In this document: positions 32,337-41,922 of the stretch, piece after piece | Position numbering within the stretch: position 1 is the stretch's first letter | Layout of the letters: every line of letters begins with the position of its first letter | Assembly: GCF_000503775.1 (NCBI RefSeq) | Contig: NZ_KI629782.1 | Span: 1,684,496-1,748,495 of the forward strand | Direction: 5' to 3' | Length of the DNA stretch: 64,000 nucleotides | From: Brevibacillus panacihumi W25 | GTDB taxonomy: Bacteria; Bacillota; Bacilli; Brevibacillales; Brevibacillaceae | Position numbers and translations under genes: made by a program | Notes under the pieces: model-generated | Seen by the model: only the letters and a program-made list of their open reading frames with translations | Database searches by the model: none | Told to the model about the DNA's origin: nothing

Positions 32337-32441
32337 GTCACAAAATTGCCGTTTCACTTTCTTGTGCAGATTCCTTGTTCGTGTTATTCTGGATTCCTAC
32401 ATTATTTAGAAGTTTCAGAATTCTTTTTGTAGGAGGTGGAT

Positions 32442-32459
32442 GGTCAGCTTCGACTGACC
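32442..32459 (+). promoter_or_regulatory. Leader hairpin between ribosome-binding site and start codon
   Basis: GGTCAG-cttcga-CTGACC lies between a strong AGGAGG (32431-32436) and the likely ATG (32466). Looping it out would bring the ribosome-binding site to about 11 bases from the ATG. Alternatively, a five-codon leader ATG (32440-32442, then stop) is translated. Confidence 0.45.
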
Positions 32460-32465
32460 GAAATC

Positions 32466-35400
32466 ATGCTAAACAGAGAAAAAAAAGAAACCATGGAAAC
32501 CTTTCGCAATTTCCACCATATTGAACACGATAGCTGCGGCATCATCTGTATCGTCGAAAAAAGCGGTACGCCGACGCGCCACAACCTCAACGAGACTATT
32601 CGCTCTTTGATCCAGATGGAACACCGCTCTGGTTTTATCGATGGCGAAGGTGACGGATGCGGTATCTTGACCGACATCCCTCGTGCACTCTGGGCCGACT
32701 ATTTGCAAGAAGCAGGTCTGGACAGCGCCTTGAGCGTGGATCCGCGCTTTGCGGTTGCCCATTTGTTCGTCCCTCGCAACGGACACGATCCCCAGCAGGT
32801 GCAGCAGCAGATACGCACTCTTTTTGCCCAAAACGACATTGCCATCCTGCTGGAGCGTGAAAATTGTGTAGATTCGCAGGTATTGGGCAATAACGGCAAA
32901 CGAGATGAGCCGATCTTCTGGCAGCTTGCCCTTTTGGCTCCAGAGGGATTGACGGATGCCGACTATGCCAGCCGCCTGTTTGAGGTTCATACGTCGATCG
33001 AATCGGCTTATCATGTCCACGTGGCTTCCTTGAGTCCGTATACAAGCGCCTACAAAGTGATGGGTGCAGCCAATATATTGCCTCTTTACTTCCGTGATTT
33101 GGCAGATGAACGCTTCCTCTCCGCAGTAACGATTGGCCACAACCGCTACTCCACCAATACCTTGTCCAACTTTTTCCGCGTTCAACCGTTTTCATTGCTC
33201 GGACACAATGGAGAGATCAATACGATCAGCAAGCTGGAGGAAGAAGCCCAGATGCTGGGCGTGCCGCTCGTCGATGGCGGGAGTGATTCGCAGAACCTGA
33301 ACCGGACGATCGAAACCTTTATCCACCGTTATGGCCTCAGCCTGTTTGAAGCGATGGAAGTGGTGTTCCCGCCGATTCATCATGAAATGAAGCATCTCCC
33401 TGCACATCTGCAGGATCTCTATGTCTATCTGCGTCAGGCTTGGGGTCATTTTGCCCAGGGTCCTGCGGGTATCGTCTCCCGTCATGCTGACGAGTGCGTC
33501 TTCAGCGTCGATGCGCTCGGTCTGCGTCCGCTCTGGATGGTGGAAGGGCCGACCTCCCTGTACTTCTCTTCTGAGCAAGGCGTCATCCTGGCGAACGAGA
33601 TGGCAAGTGAGCCCAAATCGCTGGCGCCGGGAGAAAAAGTAGGCGTGCGGCTGCATAAGGGCAAGGATGTCGAAATCATCCTGCATCATCAGCTTCAAGA
33701 GACGGTTTACGAGCGTTTTACACAGAAAATCCAGGCAGAAGGAGCCAGTCAGCATCTGCATTATTCCTACAAACTGGAATCTCTGGCTCCCGAGCCTGAT
33801 GCGGCAGCTCCTACTTCCTCCATCTACAGTGCATTCGGCTGGGATCGCGAGCAGGTGCAATTGGTAGAACAGATGGCTTCCAACGGAGCCGAGCCAATCC
33901 GCTCACTGGGTCATGACGGACCGCTTGGCGCTCTTTCCAAAGAGCGGCAAAACTTGGCTGACTACATGAAAGAAAGTGTTGCCGTCGTAACCAATCCGGC
34001 CATCGACCGGGACCGTGAGATGGAGCATTTCTCTACTCGCGTCGTGATCGGTTCTCGCGTGCCTTTGTCCAGCCGTGACGGGAGCGGAATGCGGATGGAG
34101 CTTCCTTCCCCGCTGCTCATGGAGGGCAAATCCTTGCAGGAAGCCGCGAAAAAACAGGGAACCTACTCGCTGGAGCAAGTCATTCACTATTTCCATAACC
34201 ATCCGCAAAGCATCGCGATTCTGTCCACGTATTTCACAAAGGAAGACGGCCTTCAGGCAGGTTTGGACAGGCTGCGCGAATCGGCTTTGCATGCAGTGAA
34301 AAACGGAGCCATTCTGCTGATTTTGGATGATACGGACACCCATCGCGAAGGGAAATACTGGTTCGACCCGTTGCTTGCCATAAGCACCGTAGATCAAGCG
34401 TTGAAAGCGGCATTTGACGAGCAAGGCAGCAGCCTAAGACGCAGGGCAAGCATTCTGTTGCGCAGTGGTGCCATTCGCTCCTTGCACGATCTGGCTCTCT
34501 CCATTGGTTCTGGTGCGGACGCGGTATCCCCTTATCTGATGTTTGCGACCGCATTCGCCAAGGACGGAGAAGTATCGGCTGTCAATCTCTACTCCGCCCT
34601 GAACAAAGGGCTGGAAAAAGTGACCTCGACCATCGGCATTCACGAGCTGCGCGGGTACGGCAAGCTGTTCTCCTCGATCGGACTGCGCCAGAATGTCGCT
34701 CAATCTTTGGGAATCGTCAACTTCTGCGGCTCTGAGGACGCAGGACTTTCCTTCGCGGATCTTGAGGCGGACAGTTGGCAACGCTATCAAGACTACGCCG
34801 ACGATTCGGCACGCGAGTCCAAGACCTTCCACATCTTCCCGCGCCTGTGGAAAGCAATCGGGCAGATGGCGGCAGGAGATATTCCGTACTCCGACTACGC
34901 GCTGAAGGTAGAGGAGAACGAGCGTGAGAATCCGATCTCGATTCGCCACGTCGCCGATTTTGCTTTTGATCAAGCGCAGAAAAAAGCCGACCCGCAGCAG
35001 GTAGATTTGAGCGTAGGCAATCACTCCTTGCCGTTCCTCATCTCCTCGATGTCGTTTGGCTCGCAGAACGAGACGGCATTCCGCGCCTATCCGGAAGCGG
35101 CAGATCAACTCAACATGATCTGCATGAACGGTGAAGGCGGAGAGATCAAGGATATGCTGGGCCGTTACCGCCATACGCGCGGAATCCAGGTCGCGTCAGG
35201 ACGTTTTGGGATCAATGTAGAGCTGGCCAACGCCGCCTATCTTCTGGAGATCAAGATCGGGCAAGGCGCGAAGCCGGGCGAAGGCGGTCACCTCCCAGGC
35301 TCCAAGGTAACAGCCAAAATTGCGGCTGCCCGTAATGCAACAGTCGGCTCAGACTTGATTTCGCCATCCAACAACCACGACATTTACTCGATTGAAGACT

Positions 35401-37001
35401 TGGCTCAGATGATTACCGAGCTCAAGACCGCGAATGATAAGGCGAAAATCTGCGTCAAGGTGCCAATCGTGCCCAACATCGGAACCATCGCAGTCGGTGT
35501 CGCCAAGGCAGGCGCTGACTTCATCACGCTATCCGGCTTTGACGGCGGTACGGGTGCCGCCCGTGTCCATGCCTTGCAGCACGTCGGTTTGCCTGCGGAG
35601 ATCGGAGTGAAAGCGGCTCATAACGCCCTCCTGGAAGCAGGCTTGCGCGACAAGGTGGAGCTGTGGGCAGACGGCGGCGTGAGAAGTGCTGCTGATGTGG
35701 TGAAATTGATGCTGTTAGGAGCCAACCGAATCGGTTTCGGCACCCTGGCGATGATCGCCGTAGGTTGTACGACCTGCCGCGGCTGCCATCTGGACACCTG
35801 CCATGTAGGGATCGCCACCCAGATCGATTCGCTGGAGGAAGCGCATGAAAAAGGCTTGCGCCGATTTGTCCCTCGCCAGACGGACCTGGCTGTATCCGGC
35901 CTGAAAACCTTCTTCACCCTGTTTGGCGAAGAGGTGCGCCGCATCACGGCAGAGCTGGGCTTTACCCGCACGCAGGATCTGGTCGGACGCTCCGATCTTT
36001 TGGTGCAGACCCGTTTGCAGGAAAAAATCGATCTGACTTCCCTGCTGGCCGTACACCCGCTGTACAAGGCAGGCAGCGTCTCCACAGCGACAGAAGCAGC
36101 AGAGGAGCGTGTTCTGGTAGCCGCCGGTTCGGCAACCGCCGTAAGCGATTCCCGCTACTTCAGTCCAGATCGCCCGATCAAGCAGACCTTTACCAGCATC
36201 CTGTCGGGAGAGCGTGTACTCGGCAGCCGCTGGGCTGGGGCACGAGTGGAAAATCACCTGGACGGCAGCTATTCCAGCTTGCCGGAGGTATCCCTAGACT
36301 TCGTGGCAGGAAGTGTCCCAGGCAATGGGCTGGCAGCCTATAACGTCGCAGGCGTCAATATCCGCGTCGAAGGCGGAGCGCAGGATGGCGTCGGCAAAAC
36401 CAGCTTCGGCGGTCGGGTCTCCATCCTGAAAGCGAAAGGCTTAAACGGAACCTACGTCAACGGGTCCGTCGGGAAAAGCTTCTGCTACGGTGCGCAAAAA
36501 GGCTTGTTCATCGTACAGGGAAATGCCGATTCCCGCGCCTGCATCCGTCTCTCCGGCGCCGATGTGGTATTCGGCGGCGAAATCACCCAGCCGATTCGTG
36601 ACGAGCTAGGCGGCATCGGGGCTCGCGCCAACCTGAAAGGCTTTGCCTTCGAGTACATGACTAATGGCCGGGCTGTCGTGCTGGGCGATCCAGGCCCTTG
36701 GATTTGTGCAGGGATGACCGGCGGAGTGGTCTACGTCAAGCTGAACCCGGAAATGGGCTTTGATAAGGCTGCTTTGGAGCGCCGCATCGCAAAAGGCGCA
36801 AAGGTATTCCTCTACCAGCTGGATGAGCAGGGTCAAAACGATGTAGCAGAGCTGCTCGGCGCTTACAAGGAAGAGCTCCTCGCCACAGAACAGTACGAGA
36901 CTGCAAGCCGCGTCCAGCAATGGATTGACGATGCTGCGTCCCACTTCATCATGATCACGCCGAAGAAAGAACAGGCTGATCCGTCTGTGTCGACTGAGTA
37001 A
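32466..37001 (+). CDS. Glutamate synthase, large-subunit type (about 1511 aa)
   Basis: Class II amidotransferase domain at the N-terminus: the catalytic Cys of HDSCGI becomes the N-terminus after propeptide removal, and HNRYSTNT and GHNGEINT are present. Then the central domain, the FMN-binding synthase domain (GQGAKPGEGGHLPG; GGTGAARVHALQHVG), the 3Fe-4S motif CTTCRGCHLDTCHVGIATQ, and the C-terminal beta-helix (GXXGXXG-like repeats). It makes two glutamates from glutamine and 2-oxoglutarate. No gltB-type small subunit is adjacent, so the electron donor may be ferredoxin or an unlinked subunit. The start is uncertain: the ATG at 32493 is also possible, and a GTG at 32436 lies inside the ribosome-binding site. 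Confidence 0.92.
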   Translation: MLNREKKETMETFRNFHHIEHDSCGIICIVEKSGTPTRHNLNETIRSLIQMEHRSGFIDGEGDGCGILTDIPRALWADYLQEAGLDSALSVDPRFAVAHLFVPRNGHDPQQVQQQIRTLFAQNDIAILLERENCVDSQVLGNNGKRDEPIFWQLALLAPEGLTDADYASRLFEVHTSIESAYHVHVASLSPYTSAYKVMGAANILPLYFRDLADERFLSAVTIGHNRYSTNTLSNFFRVQPFSLLGHNGEINTISKLEEEAQMLGVPLVDGGSDSQNLNRTIETFIHRYGLSLFEAMEVVFPPIHHEMKHLPAHLQDLYVYLRQAWGHFAQGPAGIVSRHADECVFSVDALGLRPLWMVEGPTSLYFSSEQGVILANEMASEPKSLAPGEKVGVRLHKGKDVEIILHHQLQETVYERFTQKIQAEGASQHLHYSYKLESLAPEPDAAAPTSSIYSAFGWDREQVQLVEQMASNGAEPIRSLGHDGPLGALSKERQNLADYMKESVAVVTNPAIDRDREMEHFSTRVVIGSRVPLSSRDGSGMRMELPSPLLMEGKSLQEAAKKQGTYSLEQVIHYFHNHPQSIAILSTYFTKEDGLQAGLDRLRESALHAVKNGAILLILDDTDTHREGKYWFDPLLAISTVDQALKAAFDEQGSSLRRRASILLRSGAIRSLHDLALSIGSGADAVSPYLMFATAFAKDGEVSAVNLYSALNKGLEKVTSTIGIHELRGYGKLFSSIGLRQNVAQSLGIVNFCGSEDAGLSFADLEADSWQRYQDYADDSARESKTFHIFPRLWKAIGQMAAGDIPYSDYALKVEENERENPISIRHVADFAFDQAQKKADPQQVDLSVGNHSLPFLISSMSFGSQNETAFRAYPEAADQLNMICMNGEGGEIKDMLGRYRHTRGIQVASGRFGINVELANAAYLLEIKIGQGAKPGEGGHLPGSKVTAKIAAARNATVGSDLISPSNNHDIYSIEDLAQMITELKTANDKAKICVKVPIVPNIGTIAVGVAKAGADFITLSGFDGGTGAARVHALQHVGLPAEIGVKAAHNALLEAGLRDKVELWADGGVRSAADVVKLMLLGANRIGFGTLAMIAVGCTTCRGCHLDTCHVGIATQIDSLEEAHEKGLRRFVPRQTDLAVSGLKTFFTLFGEEVRRITAELGFTRTQDLVGRSDLLVQTRLQEKIDLTSLLAVHPLYKAGSVSTATEAAEERVLVAAGSATAVSDSRYFSPDRPIKQTFTSILSGERVLGSRWAGARVENHLDGSYSSLPEVSLDFVAGSVPGNGLAAYNVAGVNIRVEGGAQDGVGKTSFGGRVSILKAKGLNGTYVNGSVGKSFCYGAQKGLFIVQGNADSRACIRLSGADVVFGGEITQPIRDELGGIGARANLKGFAFEYMTNGRAVVLGDPGPWICAGMTGGVVYVKLNPEMGFDKAALERRIAKGAKVFLYQLDEQGQNDVAELLGAYKEELLATEQYETASRVQQWIDDAASHFIMITPKKEQADPSVSTE

Positions 37002-37018
37002 GAATAGGATAAAAGAAA

Positions 37019-37068
37019 ACAGCGGCGGACTAGGACGTGAAAGTGTCCTGGACTGCCGCTGTTTTTGC
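37019..37068 (+). terminator. Rho-independent terminator after glutamate synthase
   Basis: Long stem ACAGCGGCGGACTAGGAC/GTCCTGGACTGCCGCTGT followed by TTTTTGCTT. The A-rich left side allows it to serve the convergent pyruvate oxidase gene too. Confidence 0.9.
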
Positions 37069-37103
37069 TTGCTCTCTCCTGGAATCAAGGGTTTTACCGA
37101 TTC

Positions 37104-38795
37104 CTAGGAGTTGAATGTGTCCATGCCTTTAAGAATTTTGGTGTGAGGCAAAATGGGAGCCGTGCACATGATTTCCACCACCGAGGTTGTTCGCGAAGAC
37201 AGAGCGTCGCGAATGCTTTGTTCCAGTTCTTCAGGCTTGCTCACCCGAACGGATTGTGCCCCACACGCTTTCGCTAGAGCCGTATAATCCGGATTGGGAA
37301 TTTGGGAACCAAGCGTGTGTAATCCTTCTACCATCATTCTGTTTTTTTCCATCGCATAGGACTGGTTATTCATGATGATCAATGTGAGCGGCAGATTATA
37401 GGCAACTGCGGTGATCAGCTCGATGATGGAGTATGCCACCCCGCCATCACCAGCTACGCTTACCACCTGACGGTCCGGCTTAGCCAGCTGGCAAGCGATT
37501 CCCGCTGGCAAGCCAAAGCCAAGTGTCCGCCACGTCCCAGAGATGATCAGCTTCTGGTGCTTATACTGAAAAATCCGTTCAAACCAGACAGTGTGGTCCC
37601 CTACATCAATGGAGATGATCGCATCTTCGGCGACGCATTTTTGCAGGACAGAGACAGCGTAAGCGGGAGAGATGGCATCAGTCGGGGACTCCACCTTCGA
37701 CTCTTGCTGGATTCTTTTGTTCCACTCCATTTTTTTCTCCGCGATCTCAGACAGATACTGTTCGTTTTGCTTTTGCTGCACGATCGGGATGAGCTGAGAT
37801 AAAGCCTTTGACATCTCTCCGACCACAGGTGCTGCTACCGGGCAGCTGGCACCGATATTTTCGGCCTTAGCGTCGATTTGAACCATTTGAATCGTCTGTG
37901 GCACATAATCCGCAGGCCACCAGGTTGCCCCGAGCACAATGCAAAGATCTGCCTTTTCCAATAGCTCCCGCGATATTTCCGTACCCGCATGACCGAGACC
38001 ACCCACAAACAACGAATGATCATTGGGAACAAAGCTTTTCGCCGGCATGGTTGCCATCAGCGGCGCCTGAATCTTCTCCGCAAATTGAAGGGCGTAGTAC
38101 TGCGCGTTTTCGATGCCGCGACCTGCTAAAATCACCGGACGCTTCGCCTTGTCTATCAGTTGTGCCGCCTTTTGTATTTGTTCAGGGCTGGGCATCTGTG
38201 GCCCTGCTTTTACCGGCAAAGGAAAGAAGCCCCCTGAAACCGGAAGCTGCCAAATCTCCTTTGGTATGGAAAGATGGGCTACACCGCCTTTATTCAGCGC
38301 TGTCTTCACTGCTTTGTTCAGCAGCTTTGGAAAACCATGACTATCGGCGACCAATGAACTGAAATCAGCAAGCGGTTGAATGAATAGCTGCTGGTCAATA
38401 TCTTGCACGCCACCCAAGCCGATTTCTGTGCTTTGTACTTGTCCGCTAACCACCAATACAGGTACGCGATCCGCCCAGGCATCACCCAATCCATTGATGA
38501 TCGAGGCCAAACCGGGTCCGCTCGTGCAGGTACAGACCGCCAGCTTTCCGGTCAGCTTCGCTTCTGCGGACGCCATCAGCGCTGCGTTCGTCTCATGACG
38601 GCATGCGATATATGTAATCTTTTTTTGTTTTCCCAATTCATCGAGCAAGTACAGATTCGCATCTCCAATCACACCGTACACCCGCTCCACTCCCCAGAGT
38701 GTAAGCTGTTGTACGAAATGCTGGGCGACATTCCGTGTCATGGCATCGTGCCGAACCTCGCTTGTTTTCGCTTCTTTTTGCGCTACCGCGTGCAT
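37104..38795 (-). CDS. Thiamine-diphosphate-dependent pyruvate oxidase (YdaP-like, 563 aa)
   Basis: TPP enzyme of the acetolactate synthase/pyruvate oxidase group. N-terminal Pyr domain with the cofactor-activating Glu in CRHETNAALMASAEAKLTGK, central FAD/Rossmann domain (about 195-330), and C-terminal PP domain with VAGDGGVAYSIIELITAVAYN...IMNNQS (GDG-NN motif). Such enzymes convert pyruvate to acetate (PoxB) or acetyl phosphate (Pox). The start at 38795 has AAAGGA at nine bases; an ATG three codons upstream is also possible. No acetolactate synthase small subunit is adjacent, which favours an oxidase. Confidence 0.88.
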   Translation of the reverse strand: MHAVAQKEAKTSEVRHDAMTRNVAQHFVQQLTLWGVERVYGVIGDANLYLLDELGKQKKITYIACRHETNAALMASAEAKLTGKLAVCTCTSGPGLASIINGLGDAWADRVPVLVVSGQVQSTEIGLGGVQDIDQQLFIQPLADFSSLVADSHGFPKLLNKAVKTALNKGGVAHLSIPKEIWQLPVSGGFFPLPVKAGPQMPSPEQIQKAAQLIDKAKRPVILAGRGIENAQYYALQFAEKIQAPLMATMPAKSFVPNDHSLFVGGLGHAGTEISRELLEKADLCIVLGATWWPADYVPQTIQMVQIDAKAENIGASCPVAAPVVGEMSKALSQLIPIVQQKQNEQYLSEIAEKKMEWNKRIQQESKVESPTDAISPAYAVSVLQKCVAEDAIISIDVGDHTVWFERIFQYKHQKLIISGTWRTLGFGLPAGIACQLAKPDRQVVSVAGDGGVAYSIIELITAVAYNLPLTLIIMNNQSYAMEKNRMMVEGLHTLGSQIPNPDYTALAKACGAQSVRVSKPEELEQSIRDALSSRTTSVVEIMCTAPILPHTKILKGMDTFNS

Positions 38796-38941
38796 TTTCA
38801 CCATTCCTTTCCCCGCTTACTATAAGGAATGGCAATAGATTTTATACTCGAAGTCAAATACCTTTCTTTGTTGATTATCATGTAGAAAAGGCATCTCCAT
38901 ATATTCATATAAAGTCGCATAGATTCAAAAGGAGGACAGAG

Positions 38942-39505
38942 ATGGTCCTGAGATTTGAAACAGATCGATTATTGATTCGACTCTTCGAACAATCCGATGC
39001 CAAAGTGGTTCAAGTGTTAGCTGGGGACGAAAAAGTAGCACGCACAACCCTCTCCATTCCGCATCCTTACCCCGATGGAGCGGCAGAGAAATGGATTGAG
39101 AGCACTCATCAATCCGTCGAAAAAGGAGATAGCTATACTTTTGCTTTAGTAAAAAAAGAAGACCAAGAGTTAATTGGATGTATGCTCCTGGATGTTACAA
39201 AAAATCATCTGCGTGCCGAGCTGGGCTATTGGCTGGGTCATCCTTTTTGGGGACAAGGCTTTGCAACAGAAGCTGCCAAGAAAATGGTTGCATTTGGATT
39301 TGAAGATTTGGGACTAAACCGCATTTTCGCAGCTGCGATGACCAAAAACCCTGGCTCTTGCAAGGTGATGAAGAAAATCGGGATGAAACACGAGGGCACT
39401 TTTCCCCAGCATGTATGGAAGTGGGGAAGCTTTGAGGATATAGAGCTTTATGGAATGGTCAAATCTGATTATGGTAAAGCTTTGCAAGCTTGCGGGGATG
39501 AATAG
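38942..39505 (+). CDS. GNAT-family N-acetyltransferase, RimJ/RimL type (187 aa)
   Basis: FETDRLLIRLFEQSDA is the typical RimJ/RimL opening; the acetyl-CoA pyrophosphate loop is in LGHPFWGQGFATEAAKKMVAFGF; C-terminal SCKVMKKIGMKHEGTF. AAAGGAGG lies seven bases before the ATG. Substrate unknown; possibly a ribosomal or small-molecule amine. Confidence 0.88.
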   Translation: MVLRFETDRLLIRLFEQSDAKVVQVLAGDEKVARTTLSIPHPYPDGAAEKWIESTHQSVEKGDSYTFALVKKEDQELIGCMLLDVTKNHLRAELGYWLGHPFWGQGFATEAAKKMVAFGFEDLGLNRIFAAAMTKNPGSCKVMKKIGMKHEGTFPQHVWKWGSFEDIELYGMVKSDYGKALQACGDE

Positions 39506-39576
39506 GTTATAAAAAGTGGCAGCTTCGAATGGATGTTCCATGTTCCCAAACTGCTACTTGTTATTGCATCCTCCTT

Positions 39577-40011
39577 CTATGTGGTCATGTCAAGTGCTAT
39601 CAGATAGATCAAGGGAATGGCCGCAAGCAAAATCTGGATTGATCTGCGGATTACCAGAGTGTGGACAAAGAAAAACACAAAAGTATTTACGAGACAAGTA
39701 ATTGCTACGAAAATCGCCAAATCCGGAAACCGGAGAAGTCCTGAAATGACGACCCCTGCAGTAATCGTAGCAGCCAGTAAGTAGCCGAAAAATCTATGCA
39801 GGTTGCGCGAGAATCGGAATGCATCCACCAGACAGGTTAAAAGCGCTCCGAAAATCATAAACGGCAACGCGTACGTGGTCATGATCATGCCCAATCCATA
39901 GTAAATCTTTTTCATATCAGTTTCCGCATGTGCAATCCATTTGAACAAAGCGAAGCAAATCATGGTCACAAAAAAGCAGACTCCTACCGCTGCTAATTTT
40001 TTTAGAATCAT
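39577..40011 (-). CDS. Four-helix membrane protein of unknown function (144 aa)
   Basis: Four hydrophobic segments (about residues 7-25, 40-62, 72-95, 100-120 with a fifth weaker one at the end). No motif is recognised. CAGGAGG precedes the ATG. Single gene, convergent with the GNAT gene. Confidence 0.65.
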   Translation of the reverse strand: MILKKLAAVGVCFFVTMICFALFKWIAHAETDMKKIYYGLGMIMTTYALPFMIFGALLTCLVDAFRFSRNLHRFFGYLLAATITAGVVISGLLRFPDLAIFVAITCLVNTFVFFFVHTLVIRRSIQILLAAIPLIYLIALDMTT

Positions 40012-40224
40012 GAATGCCTCCTGTTGATCCGACTTGACAGCTACCTTTCAGCCCCACTTTTTTAGATTACCAGTTATTTGCAGTGAATACGAATATGAAA
40101 TGCCGTCTTTTCGTCGAGAAATATGACTGACTAAGGAAGTTAGTCACGGATGATGGTACAATATTGCGAAAGCTATCGGCATCACAGTAAAAAATTTCTA
40201 ACATTAACGAAAAAGGTGATACGA

Positions 40225-40701
40225 ATGCCAAATATGAATTGGGCTGTGCTTAACTCATTGCAACTCGGTAAATACGCTGAATATTTCGCCAAGATGGAAT
40301 TCGCCTCTTATGGACTAGAAGTATTTTCATCGGAGGTCGATGACCGGGGAATTGATTTCATTGTAAAAGATACAAAAGGACGTTTCTCTGAAATCCAAGT
40401 CAAATCCTTAAGGGGGACTGGCTACGTTTTTGCTCAAAAGAGTAAATTCGATATTAGCAACCCCAACCTGTACATGGCTCTACTGATTTTCAAAGACGGG
40501 CAATTGCCAGAATTCTTCTTAATCCCTTCCCAAGCGTGGGAAGCCCCTAACGAGGTTTTTGTAGACCGCAATTATGACAAGCCCGGACAAACAAGCAAAC
40601 CCGAATACGGAATTAACATCTCGATTAAAAATGATGACATCCTAGAGACCTTCAAATTTGAAAAAACCATTCAAGACTTTTTATCCTCTTCTGTGAACTA
40701 A
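40225..40701 (+). CDS. DUF4365/restriction-endonuclease-like protein (158 aa)
   Basis: The block EVDDRGIDFIVKDTKGRFSEIQVKSLRG has the PD-(D/E)xK nuclease arrangement: Asp after Gly-Ile, 12-15 residues, then E-x-Q-V-K. DUF4365 proteins share it and are often found with defence or mobile elements. The ATG is chosen by AAAGGTGATACGA upstream; an upstream in-frame ATG has no site. AT-rich, with no partner gene, and directly next to foldback repeat copy C. Nuclease activity is inference from the motif. Confidence 0.7.
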   Translation: MPNMNWAVLNSLQLGKYAEYFAKMEFASYGLEVFSSEVDDRGIDFIVKDTKGRFSEIQVKSLRGTGYVFAQKSKFDISNPNLYMALLIFKDGQLPEFFLIPSQAWEAPNEVFVDRNYDKPGQTSKPEYGINISIKNDDILETFKFEKTIQDFLSSSVN

Positions 40702-40727
40702 CATACAGGACAAAAATTCCCTGACAC

Positions 40728-40980
40728 CCACCAAAAAGCTGGCCGAGGAAAAAAGGAAGAAAAGCGAAGGTATTTGGATCTTGACCCAGCCGCAATGGAA
40801 AAGGCGGAACACGCTTTCAGCGGCCAACCCTGAATCACTCCCTGGAATCGGCTGCTTTTGGCCGCGGTTCCGCCTTTGGAATGGAGGCGGCCCGGATTGA
40901 CCTACAGAGAAGATCCCACCCCACCTGAGCGTTCTTCCTTTTTTCCTCCCCTCCACCATAGTCGGTGGACCACCAACCCC
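40728..40980 (-). repeat. Foldback repeat, copy C (full length, inverted)
   Basis: On the minus strand it reads like copy B: GTGGAGGGGAGGAAAAAAGG, GGGATCTT, GGCCGCCTCCATTCC, AAAGGCGGAACCGCGGCC, central loop, GGTTGGCCGCTGAAAGCG, GTTCCGCCTTTTCC, AAGATCC and CCTTCGCTTTTCTTCC. It occupies most of the gap between the DUF4365-like and yugP genes. Confidence 0.85.
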
Positions 40981-41014
40981 AAAAAGGTTTTTTACATATA
41001 AGCCACCGTTTATA

Positions 41015-41043
41015 TTGTCAAAGTTGGTCAGGGATTGTACAAT
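41015..41043 (+). promoter_or_regulatory. SigA-type promoter of yugP
   Basis: -35 TTGTCA, 17-bp spacer, -10 TACAAT, about 100 bp before the yugP start. Confidence 0.7.
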
Positions 41044-41144
41044 AAAAGATGAAACTGATATGCTGTTTTTTCGTAAACTTGATTAGCAAGACCATCTATA
41101 TCGATGCATTCATGAAGTTGACATACACGAAGGAGTGATTTTGC

Positions 41145-41828
41145 GTGATCCTGTTTCACCCGATGGACTTTCTGATCTTTATCGCTTTTGGTCTGTCTTT
41201 ATGGGCCCAGTTCCGCGTCAAAGGGACCTTTAACAAATTTGCGGAAGTCCCTGCTTCCTCCGGCATGACCGGTGTTGAAGCCGCCCGCCGCATGCTGGAT
41301 GCCAACGGACTGACCAATGTCGCCGTCGAGCACATCCCTGGCACACTGACTGACCACTACGATCCGACTTCACGCGTGATTCGCCTGTCTGACCCGGTCT
41401 ACTTCGGCAATTCGATCGCAGCGCTCTCTGTCGCTTGCCACGAGGTCGGCCACGCCATCCAGCACAAGGTATCCTATCCAATGCTGGTCGCGCGTCACAA
41501 GATGTTCCCTGTAGTCAACCTGGTGTCTGGCTCTGCTCCTCTGCTCTTGCTGGCCGGATTCTTCTTTAAAATGTCGGGACTGCTGCTCCTGGGGATCATC
41601 TTCTTCTCCGCTGCGGTCGCTTTCCAGCTGGTAACTTTGCCAGTCGAATTCGACGCCAGCAGCCGTGCGAAACAACAGATGGTCAAAATGGGCTTCATCC
41701 GCAATACGGAGGAAGGCGGCGCAAGCAAGGTACTCGGTGCCGCAGCACTCACGTACGTAGCCGCTGCTTTGATCTCCGTCCTGGAATTGGTGAAGTACAT
41801 CATGATCTTCCGCAGCTCAGACGATTAA
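41145..41828 (+). CDS. yugP: Zinc-dependent membrane metallopeptidase, YugP family (227 aa)
   Basis: Three or four membrane helices and the zinc motif HEVGH in SVACHEVGHAIQHKVSYP, the signature of Zn_peptidase_2/YugP. A further conserved block is PVEFDASSRAKQQM. GTG start with AGGAG nine bases upstream. It is a membrane-embedded protease of unknown substrate. Followed by a terminator. Confidence 0.92.
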   Translation: MILFHPMDFLIFIAFGLSLWAQFRVKGTFNKFAEVPASSGMTGVEAARRMLDANGLTNVAVEHIPGTLTDHYDPTSRVIRLSDPVYFGNSIAALSVACHEVGHAIQHKVSYPMLVARHKMFPVVNLVSGSAPLLLLAGFFFKMSGLLLLGIIFFSAAVAFQLVTLPVEFDASSRAKQQMVKMGFIRNTEEGGASKVLGAAALTYVAAALISVLELVKYIMIFRSSDD

Positions 41829-41845
41829 TCGATAGAATGACGAAC

Positions 41846-41887
41846 AAGGTACAGATTCCTCCTGTTGGGGGACTGTACCTTTTTTTC
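41846..41887. terminator. Rho-independent terminator after yugP
   Basis: AAGGTACAGATTCC/GGGGACTGTACCTT stem followed by TTTTTTTC. Confidence 0.85.
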
Positions 41888-41922
41888 TTGTGCTGCGCTA
41901 CAATATTCCTGGAGGTGTGACT

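Noticed and set aside
32436..32465. GTG at 32436 as the start of glutamate synthase
   Set aside because: The GTG is part of the AGGAGGTG ribosome-binding site itself, so it cannot be its start codon.
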